Shown here piece by piece: positions 38,667 to 48,449 of a DNA stretch of 64,000 nt; the first letter of the stretch is position 1, and each line of letters starts with the position of its first letter. Made by a program: the position numbers and the translations under genes. The notes beneath the pieces are model-generated. The model made no database searches and was not told the origin of the DNA. It was given only the letters and a program-made list of their open reading frames with translations. The stretch comes from Pseudomonas sp. LB-090624 (GTDB lineage Bacteria > Pseudomonadota > Gammaproteobacteria > Pseudomonadales > Pseudomonadaceae), in NCBI RefSeq assembly GCF_003205205.1, contig NZ_QJRL01000014.1, positions 1 through 64,000 of the forward strand, in the 5' to 3' direction.

Positions 38667-39317
38667 ATGTCCACCCAGCACCACTCGCAATACCCCAATG
38701 TTTCCGCTGCCATCGCCGCCTTCAAGGCCGGTCGCCCTGTGCTGTTGCTCGACGATGACGACCGCGAGGACGAAGCGGACATCATTGCCGCCGCCGAAAA
38801 CATTTCGCTGCAGACCATGGCCATGATGATTCGCGATTGCAGCGGCATCGTCTGCCTGTGCCTGGACGAGGCCACAGTCGACGAACTGCAGCTGGCGCCC
38901 ATGGTGCAGAACAACCAAGCCCGCCATGGCACCGGCTTCACCGTCACCATCGAGGCGGCGGAAGGGATCACAACCGGGGTTTCAGCCCAGGATCGTATTA
39001 CCACCATTGCCGCGGCACTACGCTCCAGCGCCGAGCAGCGCCATATCGTCAGCCCTGGGCATGTGTTCCCGCTACGCGCCCGCAATGGCGGCGTACTGGC
39101 GCGCCGCGGGCACACCGAAGGCTCGGTGGACCTGGCGCGCCTGGCTGGCCTGCGGCCGGCGGCGGTGCTGTGCGAGTTGATGAACCCCGACGGAACCATG
39201 GCCCGTGGCGAGCAAGTGGCGGTGTATGCGCGGCAGTACAACTTGCCAGTGCTGACCATCGAAGAGCTGGCGCGGTACCGTGAAGCCATGGTGGAACGGG
39301 AAGCTGCCACGGCTTGA
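38667..39317 (+). CDS. ribB: 3,4-dihydroxy-2-butanone-4-phosphate synthase (riboswitch-controlled)
   Basis: RibB turns ribulose 5-phosphate into dihydroxybutanone phosphate for riboflavin. The 216-residue protein has the motif [16 protein letters not shown], the segment [39 protein letters not shown], and [20 protein letters not shown]. Start 38667 has the ribosome site GAGGAG. It lies downstream of an FMN riboswitch and is a second ribB-type gene; a RibBA is encoded at 48450-49541. Confidence 0.95.
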   Translation: MSTQHHSQYPNVSAAIAAFKAGRPVLLLDDDDREDEADIIAAAENISLQTMAMMIRDCSGIVCLCLDEATVDELQLAPMVQNNQARHGTGFTVTIEAAEGITTGVSAQDRITTIAAALRSSAEQRHIVSPGHVFPLRARNGGVLARRGHTEGSVDLARLAGLRPAAVLCELMNPDGTMARGEQVAVYARQYNLPVLTIEELARYREAMVEREAATA

Positions 39318-39360
39318 TAGTTTCCTGCGCCTGACTCGAGGCAGATGGCGGCGCTGAAAT

Positions 39361-39430
39361 CGAGCGCCGCCCGCGCGGCGCATCGCGAGCTGCGCTCGCT
39401 CCTACATTTGTTTCGGGCCAATTATTCCTG
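39361..39430 (-). repeat. Dispersed GC-rich repeat, copy D (inverted)
   Basis: Reverse-orientation copy of the repeat also found at 83-138, 11074-11154 and 11243-11319. It continues into GGGCCAATTATTCCTG as copy B does. The following ~100 bases share fragments (ACAAGCGGTCG-like) with the spacer between copies B and C, so the true unit may be longer. It lies between ribB and xseB. Confidence 0.8.
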
Positions 39431-39580
39431 TGGGATTCGCGCGCGGACGCCTTGGCGCATCGCGCGATATCGCCTCGTACATACAAGCGGTCGCTCCAGC
39501 GGCCTGCTCCACACAAGTTTGCTCCCCCCGCCCCGCTCTGCTAGTGTCGCGCCGTTCTGAATGCCACCGAGACAGTCGCC

Positions 39581-39823
39581 ATGGCCCGCAAAAAAGCCTC
39601 CCTCGATTTCGAGCAATCCCTCGCAGACCTGCAAGCCCTGGTCGAGCGCCTGGAGAACGGCGAGTTGTCGCTGGAAGAGTCGCTGGCCGCCTTCGAGCAA
39701 GGCATCGCCCTGACCCGTGATTGCCAGGGCGCCCTGGCCCAGGCGGAGCAGAAAGTGCAAATCCTGCTGGAACGCGACGGCGAGTTGGCTGCCCAGCCCT
39801 TCGACGCGGAGCCGGAAGCATGA
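39581..39823 (+). CDS. xseB: Exodeoxyribonuclease VII small subunit
   Basis: An 80-residue helical protein of the XseB family: [21 protein letters not shown] and [21 protein letters not shown] are the recognisable blocks. With XseA it degrades single-stranded DNA. Its stop overlaps the ispA start (ATGA), the usual xseB-ispA-dxs operon order. Confidence 0.95.
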   Translation: MARKKASLDFEQSLADLQALVERLENGELSLEESLAAFEQGIALTRDCQGALAQAEQKVQILLERDGELAAQPFDAEPEA

Positions 39824-40707
39824 TTGGCACCTACCAGGCCAGTTGCCAGGCACGGGTCGACGCTGCCCTCGAGCCGCTGTTCGTTGCCCCGACCAAAGAG
39901 CTCGAACGCCTTTACGCCGCCATGCGCTACAGCGTGATGAACGGCGGCAAGCGCGTGCGCCCATTGCTGGCCTACGCGGCCTGCGAAGCCCTGGGTGCCG
40001 CTGCCGAACAGGCCAACGGCGCTGCCTGCGCAGTAGAGCTGATCCATGCCTATTCCCTGGTGCATGACGACCTGCCGGCCATGGACGACGACGACCTGCG
40101 TCGCGGCCAGCCGACCACCCATAAAGCCTTTGACGAAGCCTGCGCCATCTTGGCAGGCGACGGCTTGCAGAGCCTGGCTTTCAGCGCCCTGCTCGATCCG
40201 CGGCTGAGCCCGCAGGCCGACAGTATCCGCCTGGCCATGGTCCAGGCCCTGGCCAAGGCTGCCGGCCCGGCCGGCATGGTCGGCGGCCAGGCTATCGACC
40301 TTGGTTCGGTGGGCCTGAAGCTGGACCAGCAGGCACTGGAATTCATGCACCGGCACAAGACCGGGGCGCTGATCGAAGCCAGCGTACGCCTCGGCGCCCT
40401 GGCCAGTGCCCGCGCCGACCAGGCACAACTGGACGCCCTGCAGACTTATGCACAGGCAATCGGCCTGGCGTTCCAGGTACAGGACGATATCCTCGACGTG
40501 GAAAGCGACACCGCCACCCTGGGTAAGCGCCAAGGGGCAGACATCGCCCGTGACAAACCGACCTACCCGGCCCTGCTGGGCCTGGAAGCGGCCAAAGCCT
40601 ATGCGATCGAACTGCGCGACCAGGCGCTGGTCGCACTGGAAGGGTTCAGCGAAACCGCCGAGCCGTTGCGGGCCTTGGCGCGCTACATCGTCGAACGCCG
40701 CAACTGA
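39820..40707 (+). CDS. ispA: Farnesyl diphosphate synthase (geranyltranstransferase)
   Basis: IspA condenses isopentenyl and allylic diphosphates to farnesyl diphosphate for quinones and undecaprenol. The 295-residue product has the first Asp-rich motif [16 protein letters not shown] and the second, [19 protein letters not shown]. The start at 39820 overlaps the xseB stop; a longer start inside xseB is rejected. Confidence 0.96.
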   Translation: MIGTYQASCQARVDAALEPLFVAPTKELERLYAAMRYSVMNGGKRVRPLLAYAACEALGAAAEQANGAACAVELIHAYSLVHDDLPAMDDDDLRRGQPTTHKAFDEACAILAGDGLQSLAFSALLDPRLSPQADSIRLAMVQALAKAAGPAGMVGGQAIDLGSVGLKLDQQALEFMHRHKTGALIEASVRLGALASARADQAQLDALQTYAQAIGLAFQVQDDILDVESDTATLGKRQGADIARDKPTYPALLGLEAAKAYAIELRDQALVALEGFSETAEPLRALARYIVERRN

Positions 40708-40720
40708 GCAGCTACACCAT

Positions 40721-40803
40721 TCCCTGTGGGAGCGGGTTCACCCGCGAATGCGCCAGTAAATTCAATATCGCATTCGCGGGTAAACCCGCTCCCGCAGGGG
40801 CCG
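40721..40803. repeat. Inverted pair of P. putida REP elements
   Basis: CCCTGTGGGAGCGGGTTCA and its reverse-complement-like partner AAACCCGCTCCCGCAGGG are separated by a short spacer, with CCCGCGAATGCG/CGCATTCGCGGG forming the inner arms. The transcript could fold into one long stem. The pair separates ispA from dxs. Confidence 0.88.
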
Positions 40804-40883
40804 CGTAACCTGTGGTCGAATGGGCACTTTTCCCACAATGGGTTAAACTGCCGCGTCTTCACACACCTATAACGACTCGCCTG

Positions 40884-42779
40884 ATGCCCACGACGTTTCA
40901 AGAGATCCCCCGCGAACGCCCGGTCACGCCGTTGCTCGACCGCGCTGACACGCCTGCCGGCCTGCGCCGGCTGGCCGAAGCCGACCTGGAGACCCTGGCC
41001 GACGAGTTGCGCCAGGAATTACTCTACACCGTGGGGCAGACCGGTGGGCACTTTGGTGCCGGCCTGGGCGTGATCGAGCTGACCATCGCCCTGCACTACG
41101 TGTTCGACACCCCGGACGACCGGTTGGTGTGGGATGTGGGCCACCAGGCCTACCCACACAAAATCCTCACCGGGCGCCGTAACCGCATGCTCAGCCTGCG
41201 CCAGAAGGACGGCATCGCCGCCTTCCCGCGCCGCAGCGAAAGCGAGTACGACACCTTTGGAGTCGGTCACTCCAGCACCTCGATCAGCGCCGCGCTGGGC
41301 ATGGCCATTGCTGCCCGCCTGCAAAACAGCGCGCGCAAGTCGATCGCGGTGATCGGTGACGGCGCACTCACTGCCGGCATGGCCTTCGAGGCGTTGAACC
41401 ACGCCCAGGAAGTCAACGCCGACATGCTGGTCATCCTCAACGACAACGACATGTCGATTTCGCGCAATGTCGGCGGCCTGTCCAATTACCTGGCCAAGAT
41501 CCTCTCCAGCCGCACCTACGCGAGCATGCGCGAAGGCAGCAAAAAAGTGCTGTCGCGGCTGCCAGGCGCCTGGGAAATTGCCCGCCGCACCGAAGAGTAC
41601 GCCAAGGGCATGCTGGTGCCGGGCACATTGTTCGAAGAACTGGGCTGGAACTACATCGGCCCAATCGATGGCCACGACCTGCCGACCATGATCGCCACCC
41701 TGCGCAACATGCGTGACCTCAAGGGCCCGCAGTTCCTGCACGTGGTGACCAAGAAGGGTAAGGGCTTCGCCCCAGCCGAAATCGACCCGATCGGCTACCA
41801 TGCCATCACCAAGCTGGAGCCGGCCGACAAGCCCGCCGCGCCAAAGAAAGCCAGCGGGCCGAAATACTCCGCCGTGTTCGGCCAGTGGCTGTGCGACATG
41901 GCCGCTACCGACAACCGCCTGGTGGGCATTACCCCGGCGATGAAGGAAGGCTCGGACCTGGTCGACTTCAGCGAGCGCTACCCTGAGCGCTACTTCGACG
42001 TGGCGATCGCCGAGCAGCATGCCGTGACCCTGGCGGCCGGCATGGCCTGCGAGGGCAGCAAGCCGGTGGTGGCGATCTACTCCACCTTCCTGCAGCGTGC
42101 CTACGACCAGCTGATCCACGACGTGGCGGTGCAGAACCTCGACGTGCTGTTCGCCATCGACCGCGCCGGCCTGGTCGGCGAGGACGGCCCGACCCACGCC
42201 GGCAGCTACGACCTGTCGTACCTGCGCTGCATCCCGGGCATGCTGGTGATGACCCCCAGCGACGAGAACGAGCTGCGCAAGATGCTCAGCACCGGCCACC
42301 TGTACAACGGCCCGGCGGCAGTGCGCTACCCGCGCGGCACCGGCCCGAATGCACCGATCAGTGGAGACCTTGAGCCGCTGGAAATCGGCAAGGGTGTAAT
42401 CCGTCGCCAGGGCGAGAAAGTGGCCTTGTTGGTGTTCGGCGTACAACTGGCCGAGGCCATGCAAGTGGCCGAACAGATCAACGCCACGGTGGTCGACATG
42501 CGCTTCGTCAAGCCGCTGGACGAGGCGCTGGTGCTGGAGCTGGCAGGCAGCCATGAGCTGCTGGTAACCATCGAAGAAAACGCCATCATGGGTGGCGCGG
42601 GGGCTGCGGTGGGTGAGTGCCTTGCCAGCCAGGCAGTGCTCAAGCCGCTTCTGCACCTGGGCCTGCCGGATATCTATGTCGAGCATGCCAAGCCGGCACA
42701 GATGCTGGCTGAGTGCGGGCTGGATGCAGCCGGGATCGAGGCGTCAGTGAAAGCCCGCATGGCCAAGCTCGGCCTGTAG
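40884..42779 (+). CDS. dxs: 1-deoxy-D-xylulose-5-phosphate synthase
   Basis: Dxs joins pyruvate and glyceraldehyde 3-phosphate, the first step of the MEP pathway. The 631-residue product has the ThDP motif starting [17 protein letters not shown] and reaching [26 protein letters not shown], and the transketolase-like [13 protein letters not shown] and [15 protein letters not shown] blocks. Start 40884 ([13 protein letters not shown]) is chosen over an in-frame start within the REP-adjacent leader. Confidence 0.97.
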   Translation: MPTTFQEIPRERPVTPLLDRADTPAGLRRLAEADLETLADELRQELLYTVGQTGGHFGAGLGVIELTIALHYVFDTPDDRLVWDVGHQAYPHKILTGRRNRMLSLRQKDGIAAFPRRSESEYDTFGVGHSSTSISAALGMAIAARLQNSARKSIAVIGDGALTAGMAFEALNHAQEVNADMLVILNDNDMSISRNVGGLSNYLAKILSSRTYASMREGSKKVLSRLPGAWEIARRTEEYAKGMLVPGTLFEELGWNYIGPIDGHDLPTMIATLRNMRDLKGPQFLHVVTKKGKGFAPAEIDPIGYHAITKLEPADKPAAPKKASGPKYSAVFGQWLCDMAATDNRLVGITPAMKEGSDLVDFSERYPERYFDVAIAEQHAVTLAAGMACEGSKPVVAIYSTFLQRAYDQLIHDVAVQNLDVLFAIDRAGLVGEDGPTHAGSYDLSYLRCIPGMLVMTPSDENELRKMLSTGHLYNGPAAVRYPRGTGPNAPISGDLEPLEIGKGVIRRQGEKVALLVFGVQLAEAMQVAEQINATVVDMRFVKPLDEALVLELAGSHELLVTIEENAIMGGAGAAVGECLASQAVLKPLLHLGLPDIYVEHAKPAQMLAECGLDAAGIEASVKARMAKLGL

Positions 42780-42784
42780 GGGCC

Positions 42785-42863
42785 TCTCCCGCGTCAACCC
42801 GCGCCTACCGGGGCTGCACAGTGCTCAAGCGCTGTAGCGCCCCTGTGGGAGCGGGTTGACCCG
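42785..42863. repeat. Degenerate REP pair next to the receptor remnant
   Basis: CCCTGTGGGAGCGGGTTGACCC at 42841 is a clear REP half. TCCCGCGTCAACCCGCG at 42787 is a diverged inverted partner. The pair lies between dxs and the btuB-type remnant, where deletions mediated by repeats could have begun. Confidence 0.6.
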
Positions 42864-42883
42864 AGGATGCTTCGTAACTGCCC

Positions 42884-43091
42884 ATGAAAAGTCTGCCTGT
42901 GTCGCGATTCTCTGTGCCCCAACATTCCTTATGGCCGCTGAGCGCGACGACGCCCTCAAGCTCCCAGACGTGCTGATCAGCGCAAGCCGCCAGGTCGAAT
43001 CTCGCACCGCTACCAGCGCCGCCAATACGGTCTTCCGTGGTACCAAGGCCGCACGTTCCTGCTCAGCATCACCTGGACGCCGGCGCTTTAG
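42884..43091 (+). pseudogene. Collapsed TonB-dependent receptor gene (btuB-type remnant)
   Basis: Only the two ends of a B12-type TonB receptor remain. The N-terminal part reads LKLPDVLISASRQVESRTAT then SAANTVF (42952-43035). It then jumps, in another frame, to PWYQGRTFLLSITWTPAL and a stop at 43091, which looks like a receptor C-terminus. The junction is at about 43035. The signal peptide region also changes frame near 42930. About 1.7 kb of plug and barrel is missing. It converges on and overlaps the tail of the btuF-like gene. Identification as btuB rests on the N-terminal pattern and the neighbour. Confidence 0.8.
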
Positions 43092-43881
43092 CCGCTAGTA
43101 ACGCGCACAGGCGGGCGGTGGCTTCGATCATCTGCCCGCTGGGTCGCTCCAGGCCTTTGTCAGGCACCACCAGCAAGCGTTCATCGGCGACCGCACGCAG
43201 CTGCGGCCAGGCTTTCCAGCTCGCCAGTTGTGCCTGATCGCCGGCAAGGATGACCTGTGGATTGCGCAGCAACACAGACTCCACACTCACCTGTGGCGCC
43301 GGTTGGCCGAGGTCGGCGAACACATTGCGCGCCCCGCACACAGCCAGCGCGTCACTGACTACCTGACCGCCTCCCAGGGTGTACAGCGGCCGATCCCAGA
43401 CTTGGTAGAACACCTGCAAAGGCTCATCCCGTCGATACTGCTGGCGCAGCTGCTGCAACCGCTCACGCAGGGATTGCGCGTACCGCTGCCCCTGCTCGGC
43501 GCGCCCGATGCGCCCGGCAATGGCTTCGATCTGCTCGATGAGCTGGTCGATGTCATGGGGTTCGGCGCTGAAGGTGGCAATGCCAAGGCGCTCGAGTTGG
43601 TGGCGCTGGGCCAAGGGCACACTGCCCGGCCACAGCAGCAACAAGTCGGGGCGTAAGCTGAGCAGGCGCTCCATGTCCAGCTGCCCCTGGCGCCCCAGCG
43701 AAGGCAGGTCGCGCAACCCCGCTGGCCGCTCACCACCGTCAAGCACGCCCACCAACAGGTCATCGGCCTGCAGCTCGAGCATGATTTCCGTCATCGAAGG
43801 GGCCAGGCTGACTACGCGCAGCGGTTCACCAGCCAGTACGGAGCAGGCAAACAGCGCCAGCAGGCCAGGGAGCAGGCGCAT
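43069..43881 (-). CDS. btuF: Periplasmic cobalamin-binding protein BtuF-like
   Basis: A 270-residue periplasmic binding protein of the BtuF/FhuD-like class, expected to bring cobalamin to an ABC importer. It has a signal peptide (LLALFACSVLAGEP), then VVSLAPSMTEIMLELQADDLL, PDLLLLWPG, and VSVESVLLRNPQVILAG. No btuCD genes are adjacent. Its partner receptor gene on the other strand is collapsed (42884-43091). It overlaps the upstream membrane gene by TGATG. Confidence 0.85.
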   Translation of the reverse strand: MRLLPGLLALFACSVLAGEPLRVVSLAPSMTEIMLELQADDLLVGVLDGGERPAGLRDLPSLGRQGQLDMERLLSLRPDLLLLWPGSVPLAQRHQLERLGIATFSAEPHDIDQLIEQIEAIAGRIGRAEQGQRYAQSLRERLQQLRQQYRRDEPLQVFYQVWDRPLYTLGGGQVVSDALAVCGARNVFADLGQPAPQVSVESVLLRNPQVILAGDQAQLASWKAWPQLRAVADERLLVVPDKGLERPSGQMIEATARLCALLAAKAPASR

Positions 43882-44300
43882 CAGCCGAGCTGGCGTGGTA
43901 TGCGATAGAGGTACAGCACCACTAAGGTGGACAACGCCAGCAGGATCTGTGGCACCGCCTCGAGGCCGACCAGTACTGATAGTGCGGCGACCCAGGCTGG
44001 GAAGCAGGCATACAGCATGGCCAGGCGCCGTACCCGCGCCAGCTCGATCCAGGCGGCGGGCTCTTCGCCAGTGCCAAGCACCTTCGAGGTGGCAATGAGT
44101 GCGCGTTTGTAGGCACCAAAACGCGGCAGGCTGAGGAACATGGTGGCCGCCCCGGCAATGAACAACGGCATGGCCAGCACCGGGATCAGCGCATCACCGC
44201 CACCAAACGCCCAGGCCATGACGGGCAACGGCACCAGGCCCACTGCCAGGTACTGCCACCAGGCCAGCGCCAAGCGCCGCTTGACCTCGGCGCGCGTCAC
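43881..44300 (-). CDS. Small membrane protein of unknown function
   Basis: A 139-residue protein with about four hydrophobic segments: [57 protein letters not shown] and [17 protein letters not shown]. It starts with GTG overlapping the ribA stop and ends overlapping the btuF-like start, so the three genes are translationally coupled. I recognise no family. Confidence 0.75.
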   Translation of the reverse strand: MTRAEVKRRLALAWWQYLAVGLVPLPVMAWAFGGGDALIPVLAMPLFIAGAATMFLSLPRFGAYKRALIATSKVLGTGEEPAAWIELARVRRLAMLYACFPAWVAALSVLVGLEAVPQILLALSTLVVLYLYRIPRQLG

Positions 44301-44914
44301 GCCTGGGGCACCTCGCCCTGGTGTTCGTTGCCCAGCATGTGGCCCAACTTGCCGGCCTTGGTCGCCAGGTAATAACGGTTGTGCGGGTTGTGCCCGGTGT
44401 GCAGCGGCACACGCTCTGCGACGACAATGTTCATGTCGGTCAGGGCTTTGACCTTGCGCGGGTTGTTAGTCATGAGGCGCAGAGATTTCACGCCCAGGTG
44501 CTCCAGCATCGGCAGGCACATGGCGTAGTCGCGCTGGTCGGCAGCAAAGCCCAGGCGCTCGTTGGCTTCGACGGTGTCGGCGCCGCCGTCTTGCAACTCG
44601 TAGGCGCGGATCTTGTTCAACAGACCAATCCCGCGGCCTTCCTGACGCAGGTACAACAGCACCCCACGGCCTTCGCGGGCGATGGCCTGCAGCGCGGCTT
44701 CCAGCTGCGAGCCGCAGTCGCAGCGCTGGCTGAACAGGGCATCGCCGGTCAGGCACTCGGAATGCAGGCGCCCCAATACCGGCTGGCCGTCCGCGATATC
44801 ACCCAGGCTGAGCACCACATGCTCACGGCCAGTGGCTTCGTCGAGAAAGCCATGCATGGTGAAGGTCGCGAAGGGAGTCGGGAGTTTAGAGGCGGCAACA
44901 AAGACGACGGGCAC
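44297..44914 (-). CDS. ribA: GTP cyclohydrolase II
   Basis: RibA opens GTP to start riboflavin synthesis. The 205-residue product has the zinc ligands in [18 protein letters not shown], the [16 protein letters not shown] block and the [13 protein letters not shown] segment. It is a complete free-standing RibA, which matters because the RibBA at 48450-49541 has lost the zinc cysteines. The start is GTG with AGGAG upstream. Confidence 0.96.
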   Translation of the reverse strand: MPVVFVAASKLPTPFATFTMHGFLDEATGREHVVLSLGDIADGQPVLGRLHSECLTGDALFSQRCDCGSQLEAALQAIAREGRGVLLYLRQEGRGIGLLNKIRAYELQDGGADTVEANERLGFAADQRDYAMCLPMLEHLGVKSLRLMTNNPRKVKALTDMNIVVAERVPLHTGHNPHNRYYLATKAGKLGHMLGNEHQGEVPQA

Positions 44915-45137
44915 GTTGTGCTCCTGGAATAAGTAGGAAATTTCTCGTTGTCCGATTGTATCAGCAGGTTGGGGAATGTGGGCTGGCTGAATACGGTGGG
45001 TTAAGATCGAAAAGTTCGATGCTTAGGCTCAGCATCCCGGCCCTATTGCCAGCAAATCAGTAGCCTCCCGTGTTGAGACTTGCGCATCAATTGCGGGGGT
45101 TGGCTTGCCGGCGACAGAGGCGCCAGGCGCCCCGGCT

Positions 45138-45881
45138 TCAGTTTGGCTTGCCATCCGAACTGAACGGATATGGCTGCTTCCAATGCTGGAAAATCGGCTT
45201 CAGCTCGCCACTGCGCACCAACTCGGCCATGCGCTTGTCGAACAGGTCGCGCAGGGCCTTGGCCTGGTCGTTACGGGCAAAAGCCAAGTACAGCGGCAGC
45301 TCGGCCACATGAGTACGTCGAAACCGCTCGGGATGCGATGACTGGCCGAGCACGTAGTCGACTTCAGTCTGTGCATCAATGTAGAAATCGACCCGGTCAT
45401 GCTCGAGCATCGGCAGGATGCCTTCACGACGCTGAATCTCTCGGAACTCGTGCACATTCGGCAGATAGCTGCCGTAGTCGTAGCCGCGGACCCAGGCCAG
45501 GCGATACTTGCCCACGTCCTGCGCGGTAGGCACAGGTTTGCTGGCCAGCCCCAAGGCATAGATATGGTCCATATCGAAGTGCCAGCGCGGGTACAGGTTG
45601 TCTTCGTTCTCGTTTTTATACGAGCCCACCCAGGCATCAGCCTCGCCGCGCTTCACCAGCCCAACCGCCCGGCTGTACGGCGCACTCTGCGTCACCACCT
45701 TGACCCCGGCCGGTTCGAACACCTTGCGCAGCACGTCCCAGGCCACCCCGGTACCGTCGGCGTTGGTGTAGTCGAGCCACTCCTCGCTGACCAGGTGGAT
45801 CTGCCTGGGCACACCTTCAGCAGCCGTCACCCACGGGGCAATGATCACCAGCATTGCCAGCAGCACAATCCTTATGGCCAT
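45138..45881 (-). CDS. Periplasmic substrate-binding protein (family 3 type)
   Basis: A 247-residue secreted protein: signal peptide to about VTAAEG, then a solute-binding family 3 pattern (WDVLRKVFEPAGVKVVTQSA, RAVGLVKRGEADAWVGSYKN, GYDYGSYL, FYIDAQTEVDYVL). No transporter membrane or ATPase genes adjoin it, so it is an orphan. The ligand is unknown; polar amino acid-type binding is only the family default. It is separated from pgpA by 16 bases. Confidence 0.78.
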   Translation of the reverse strand: MAIRIVLLAMLVIIAPWVTAAEGVPRQIHLVSEEWLDYTNADGTGVAWDVLRKVFEPAGVKVVTQSAPYSRAVGLVKRGEADAWVGSYKNENEDNLYPRWHFDMDHIYALGLASKPVPTAQDVGKYRLAWVRGYDYGSYLPNVHEFREIQRREGILPMLEHDRVDFYIDAQTEVDYVLGQSSHPERFRRTHVAELPLYLAFARNDQAKALRDLFDKRMAELVRSGELKPIFQHWKQPYPFSSDGKPN

Positions 45882-45897
45882 TCACGCGCTCCCTGTT

Positions 45898-46401
45898 TCA
45901 GGCAACCGCCCACACCAGAACCTGCATGCCCAGCCAGGCGAACACGCCGGCCAGGATATCGTCGAGCATGATGCCGACGCCCCCGTGCACATGCCGGTCG
46001 ATCCAGCGGATCGGCCACGGCTTGAGGATGTCGAAGAAGCGGAACATCAGGAACCCCGCCAGCAGCCACTGCCAGCCTTCCGGCACCAGCCAGAGGGTGA
46101 TCCACATGCCGACGATCTCATCCCAGACAATGCCTTCATGGTCGTGCACACGCAAGTCGTTGGCGACTTTGCCACATAGCCAGAAGCCGAACAGCATGCT
46201 CACGCCGAGCAACAGCCAGTACCCCCAGTCGGGCAGCAACTGCCATAAAGGGATGAACGGTATGGCTACCAGCGAGCCCCAGGTACCTGGCGCCTTGGGC
46301 AAGGTACCGGAACCGAAGCCAAAGGCGATGAAGTGCCAAGGGTTGCGCCAGACCGAAGGCGGAACGAACTCCGCAGGCACCTGGTTGGGGTGATCGGTCA
46401 C
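45898..46401 (-). CDS. pgpA: Phosphatidylglycerophosphatase A
   Basis: PgpA removes phosphate from phosphatidylglycerophosphate to give phosphatidylglycerol. The 167-residue membrane protein has WHFIAFGFGSGTLPKAPGTW at the front, DHEGIVWDEIVGMWITL, and FFDILKPWPIRWIDRHVHGG, followed by the final segment. The start is GTG overlapping the thiL stop. This is the standard thiL-pgpA order. Confidence 0.95.
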   Translation of the reverse strand: MTDHPNQVPAEFVPPSVWRNPWHFIAFGFGSGTLPKAPGTWGSLVAIPFIPLWQLLPDWGYWLLLGVSMLFGFWLCGKVANDLRVHDHEGIVWDEIVGMWITLWLVPEGWQWLLAGFLMFRFFDILKPWPIRWIDRHVHGGVGIMLDDILAGVFAWLGMQVLVWAVA

Positions 46402-47366
46402 GGTGTCTCCCTAAAGTGTTGATAGCCCCGCTGGACGGGGGTTATGTCCTGGCCCTGTGAGTCGCGCAAGGTCACACCCCGCCCTTCGAGCACACGACCA
46501 ATGATATGGACCTCGATGAATCCGAGGCCAGCCAGGGGCGCCAGCGCTTCGGGCGGCAAGGTGAATGCCAGTACGTAGTCGTCGCCACCGGTGAGTGCTG
46601 CCTGCAACGCCGCTTCGCGGCCGAGGAATGCCTCTAAGGCAGGAGACACTGGTACCTGCGCCAGGTTCACCTCCAGCGCCACGCCGGAGGCCTTGGCGAT
46701 GTGCCCGCAATCAGCGAGCAGGCCGTCGGAGATGTCCAGCGCCGCAGTGGCCTTGCCACGCAGCAGTTCACCGAGGGTGAGCTGCGGCATCGGTGACCAG
46801 TAATGGGCCAGCAGCGGCTCGGCCTGCTCGGCTGGCGCCTGGCGTTCGCCCAGCACCAGCGGCAAGGCACCGGCAGCCTTCCCTAGCGAACCACCAACAC
46901 ACAGCAGGTCGCCAGGCCGTGCACCGCAGCGGCGCAACGCCTGGCCAGCCGGCACGCGACCGAACACAGTCACGGTGATGCTCAGCGGGCCACGGGTGGT
47001 ATCCCCGCCAATCAGGCTCATGCGGCAACGGTGGGCCATGCGGCTGAGGCCATCGGCATAAGCCGCCAGCCAGTCCGCCCCCACGTCAGGCAGGGTTAGC
47101 GCGAGGGTAAAACCGATGGCAGTCGCGCCCATGGCGGCCAGGTCACTGGCCGCCACGGCCAACGAACGCTGGCCCAGCAGCAGCGGGTCGCAAACAGCAG
47201 GAAAGTGCACCCCGGCGACCAGCGTGTCGGTCGACACTGCCAGTTGTTCACCGGGGGGAAGATCCAGCAAGGCGCAATCGTCACCGATCCCCAGGGCCAC
47301 TCCCTCGCCCCCTTGCGCACAAGGCGCGGCGGCGAAGTAATGGTTGATCAGCTCGAACTCACCCAT
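46398..47366 (-). CDS. thiL: Thiamine-monophosphate kinase
   Basis: ThiL phosphorylates thiamine monophosphate to the active diphosphate. The 322-residue product has the metal-binding GIGDDCALLDLPPGEQLAVS and the STDTLVAGVHFP motif, DLAAMGATAIGFTLAL, and the SLIGGDTTRGPLSITVTVFG block. It is coupled to pgpA by a 4-base overlap and starts 18 bases after nusB. Confidence 0.96.
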   Translation of the reverse strand: MGEFELINHYFAAAPCAQGGEGVALGIGDDCALLDLPPGEQLAVSTDTLVAGVHFPAVCDPLLLGQRSLAVAASDLAAMGATAIGFTLALTLPDVGADWLAAYADGLSRMAHRCRMSLIGGDTTRGPLSITVTVFGRVPAGQALRRCGARPGDLLCVGGSLGKAAGALPLVLGERQAPAEQAEPLLAHYWSPMPQLTLGELLRGKATAALDISDGLLADCGHIAKASGVALEVNLAQVPVSPALEAFLGREAALQAALTGGDDYVLAFTLPPEALAPLAGLGFIEVHIIGRVLEGRGVTLRDSQGQDITPVQRGYQHFRETP

Positions 47367-47384
47367 GGCCTGGCTGCGCCGGGA

Positions 47385-47885
47385 TCAGCGCTTGTTCGCC
47401 TTGACTTCTGCTTCACGCAGGGTCGGAGCGAGCTTGTCCAGCACGCCATTGACGAACTTGTGACCGTCGGTTGCACCGAAGACTTTGGCCAGTTCCACGC
47501 CTTCGTTGATCACCACGCGGTACGGTACGTCGACGCGCTTGATCAGCTCCCAGGTGGACAGGCGCAGCACGGCCAGCTCGACCGGGTCGAGCTCATCCAG
47601 GGCGATGGCCATGCAGGGCACCAGCGCCTTGTCGATTTCGCCCTTGATTGCCGGAACCCCATGCAGGATCTCGCGGAAATAGGCACCGTCGACATCGGTA
47701 AAATCGTTATCGACCCGGAACTGCGCTTCGATCTCGTTCAGCGAATGCTGGGCCATGTGCCACTGATAGAGGGCCTGAGTCGCGAGCTTGCGGGCTTCGC
47801 GGCGCTTGGCGCTCTTCGATGGCTTGCCGGCATCCGCAGGTTTTGGATCGCGCGGGTTGAAACGATCGCTTTCGTCGCTAATCAC
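47385..47885 (-). CDS. nusB: Transcription antitermination factor NusB
   Basis: NusB joins the antitermination complex for rRNA transcription. The 166-residue all-helical product has [51 protein letters not shown] and [20 protein letters not shown]. The N-terminal Lys/Ser/Pro-rich tail of about 25 residues is a Pseudomonas-type extension. GTG start overlapping the ribH stop (GTGA). Confidence 0.95.
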   Translation of the reverse strand: MISDESDRFNPRDPKPADAGKPSKSAKRREARKLATQALYQWHMAQHSLNEIEAQFRVDNDFTDVDGAYFREILHGVPAIKGEIDKALVPCMAIALDELDPVELAVLRLSTWELIKRVDVPYRVVINEGVELAKVFGATDGHKFVNGVLDKLAPTLREAEVKANKR

Positions 47886-48358
47886 TTGGCCTCCAACTGC
47901 GCCAGCAGGCTGACCATTTCCAGAGCGGACAGGGCAGCTTCAGCACCTTTGTTGCCGGCCTTGGTGCCGGAACGCTCGATGGCTTGCTCGATGGAGTCGA
48001 CGGTCAGTACGCCGAAGGCCACCGGAACACCGAACTCCATGGACACCTGGGCCAGGCCCTTGGTGCACTCGCCTGCCACGTATTCAAAGTGCGGGGTACC
48101 GCCACGGATCACGGCGCCCAGGGCAATGATCGCGTCGTAGGCGCCTTGCTGGGCGACCTTCTGTGCTACCAGCGGGATTTCGAATGCGCCCGGGGCACGA
48201 ATGATGGTGATGTCGCTTTCGCTGACACCGTGGCGAACCAGGGCGTCGACGGCACCGCTTACCAGGCTTTCGACAACGAAGCTGTTGAAGCGGCCAACCA
48301 CCAAAGCATAGCGACCTTTGGGGGCGATGAAGGTACCTTCGATGGTCTTCAGGGTCAT
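47882..48358 (-). CDS. ribH: 6,7-dimethyl-8-ribityllumazine synthase
   Basis: RibH makes lumazine, the immediate substrate of riboflavin synthase. The 158-residue product has [56 protein letters not shown] and [12 protein letters not shown]. It lies between ribBA and nusB in the rib operon. Confidence 0.97.
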   Translation of the reverse strand: MTLKTIEGTFIAPKGRYALVVGRFNSFVVESLVSGAVDALVRHGVSESDITIIRAPGAFEIPLVAQKVAQQGAYDAIIALGAVIRGGTPHFEYVAGECTKGLAQVSMEFGVPVAFGVLTVDSIEQAIERSGTKAGNKGAEAALSALEMVSLLAQLEAK

Positions 48359-48449
48359 TCCGATATTCTCATCTTCAAGAGCGAGGCCGCATACAAGCGG
48401 CCTCGACAGGGGTCTGGACTCGAGCAGAGGGCGTCAATGCCGCCTCAAG

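Noticed and set aside
42781-42883. Cobalamin riboswitch before the receptor remnant
   Set aside because: No B12-box-like element could be read; the stretch is mostly REP-derived.
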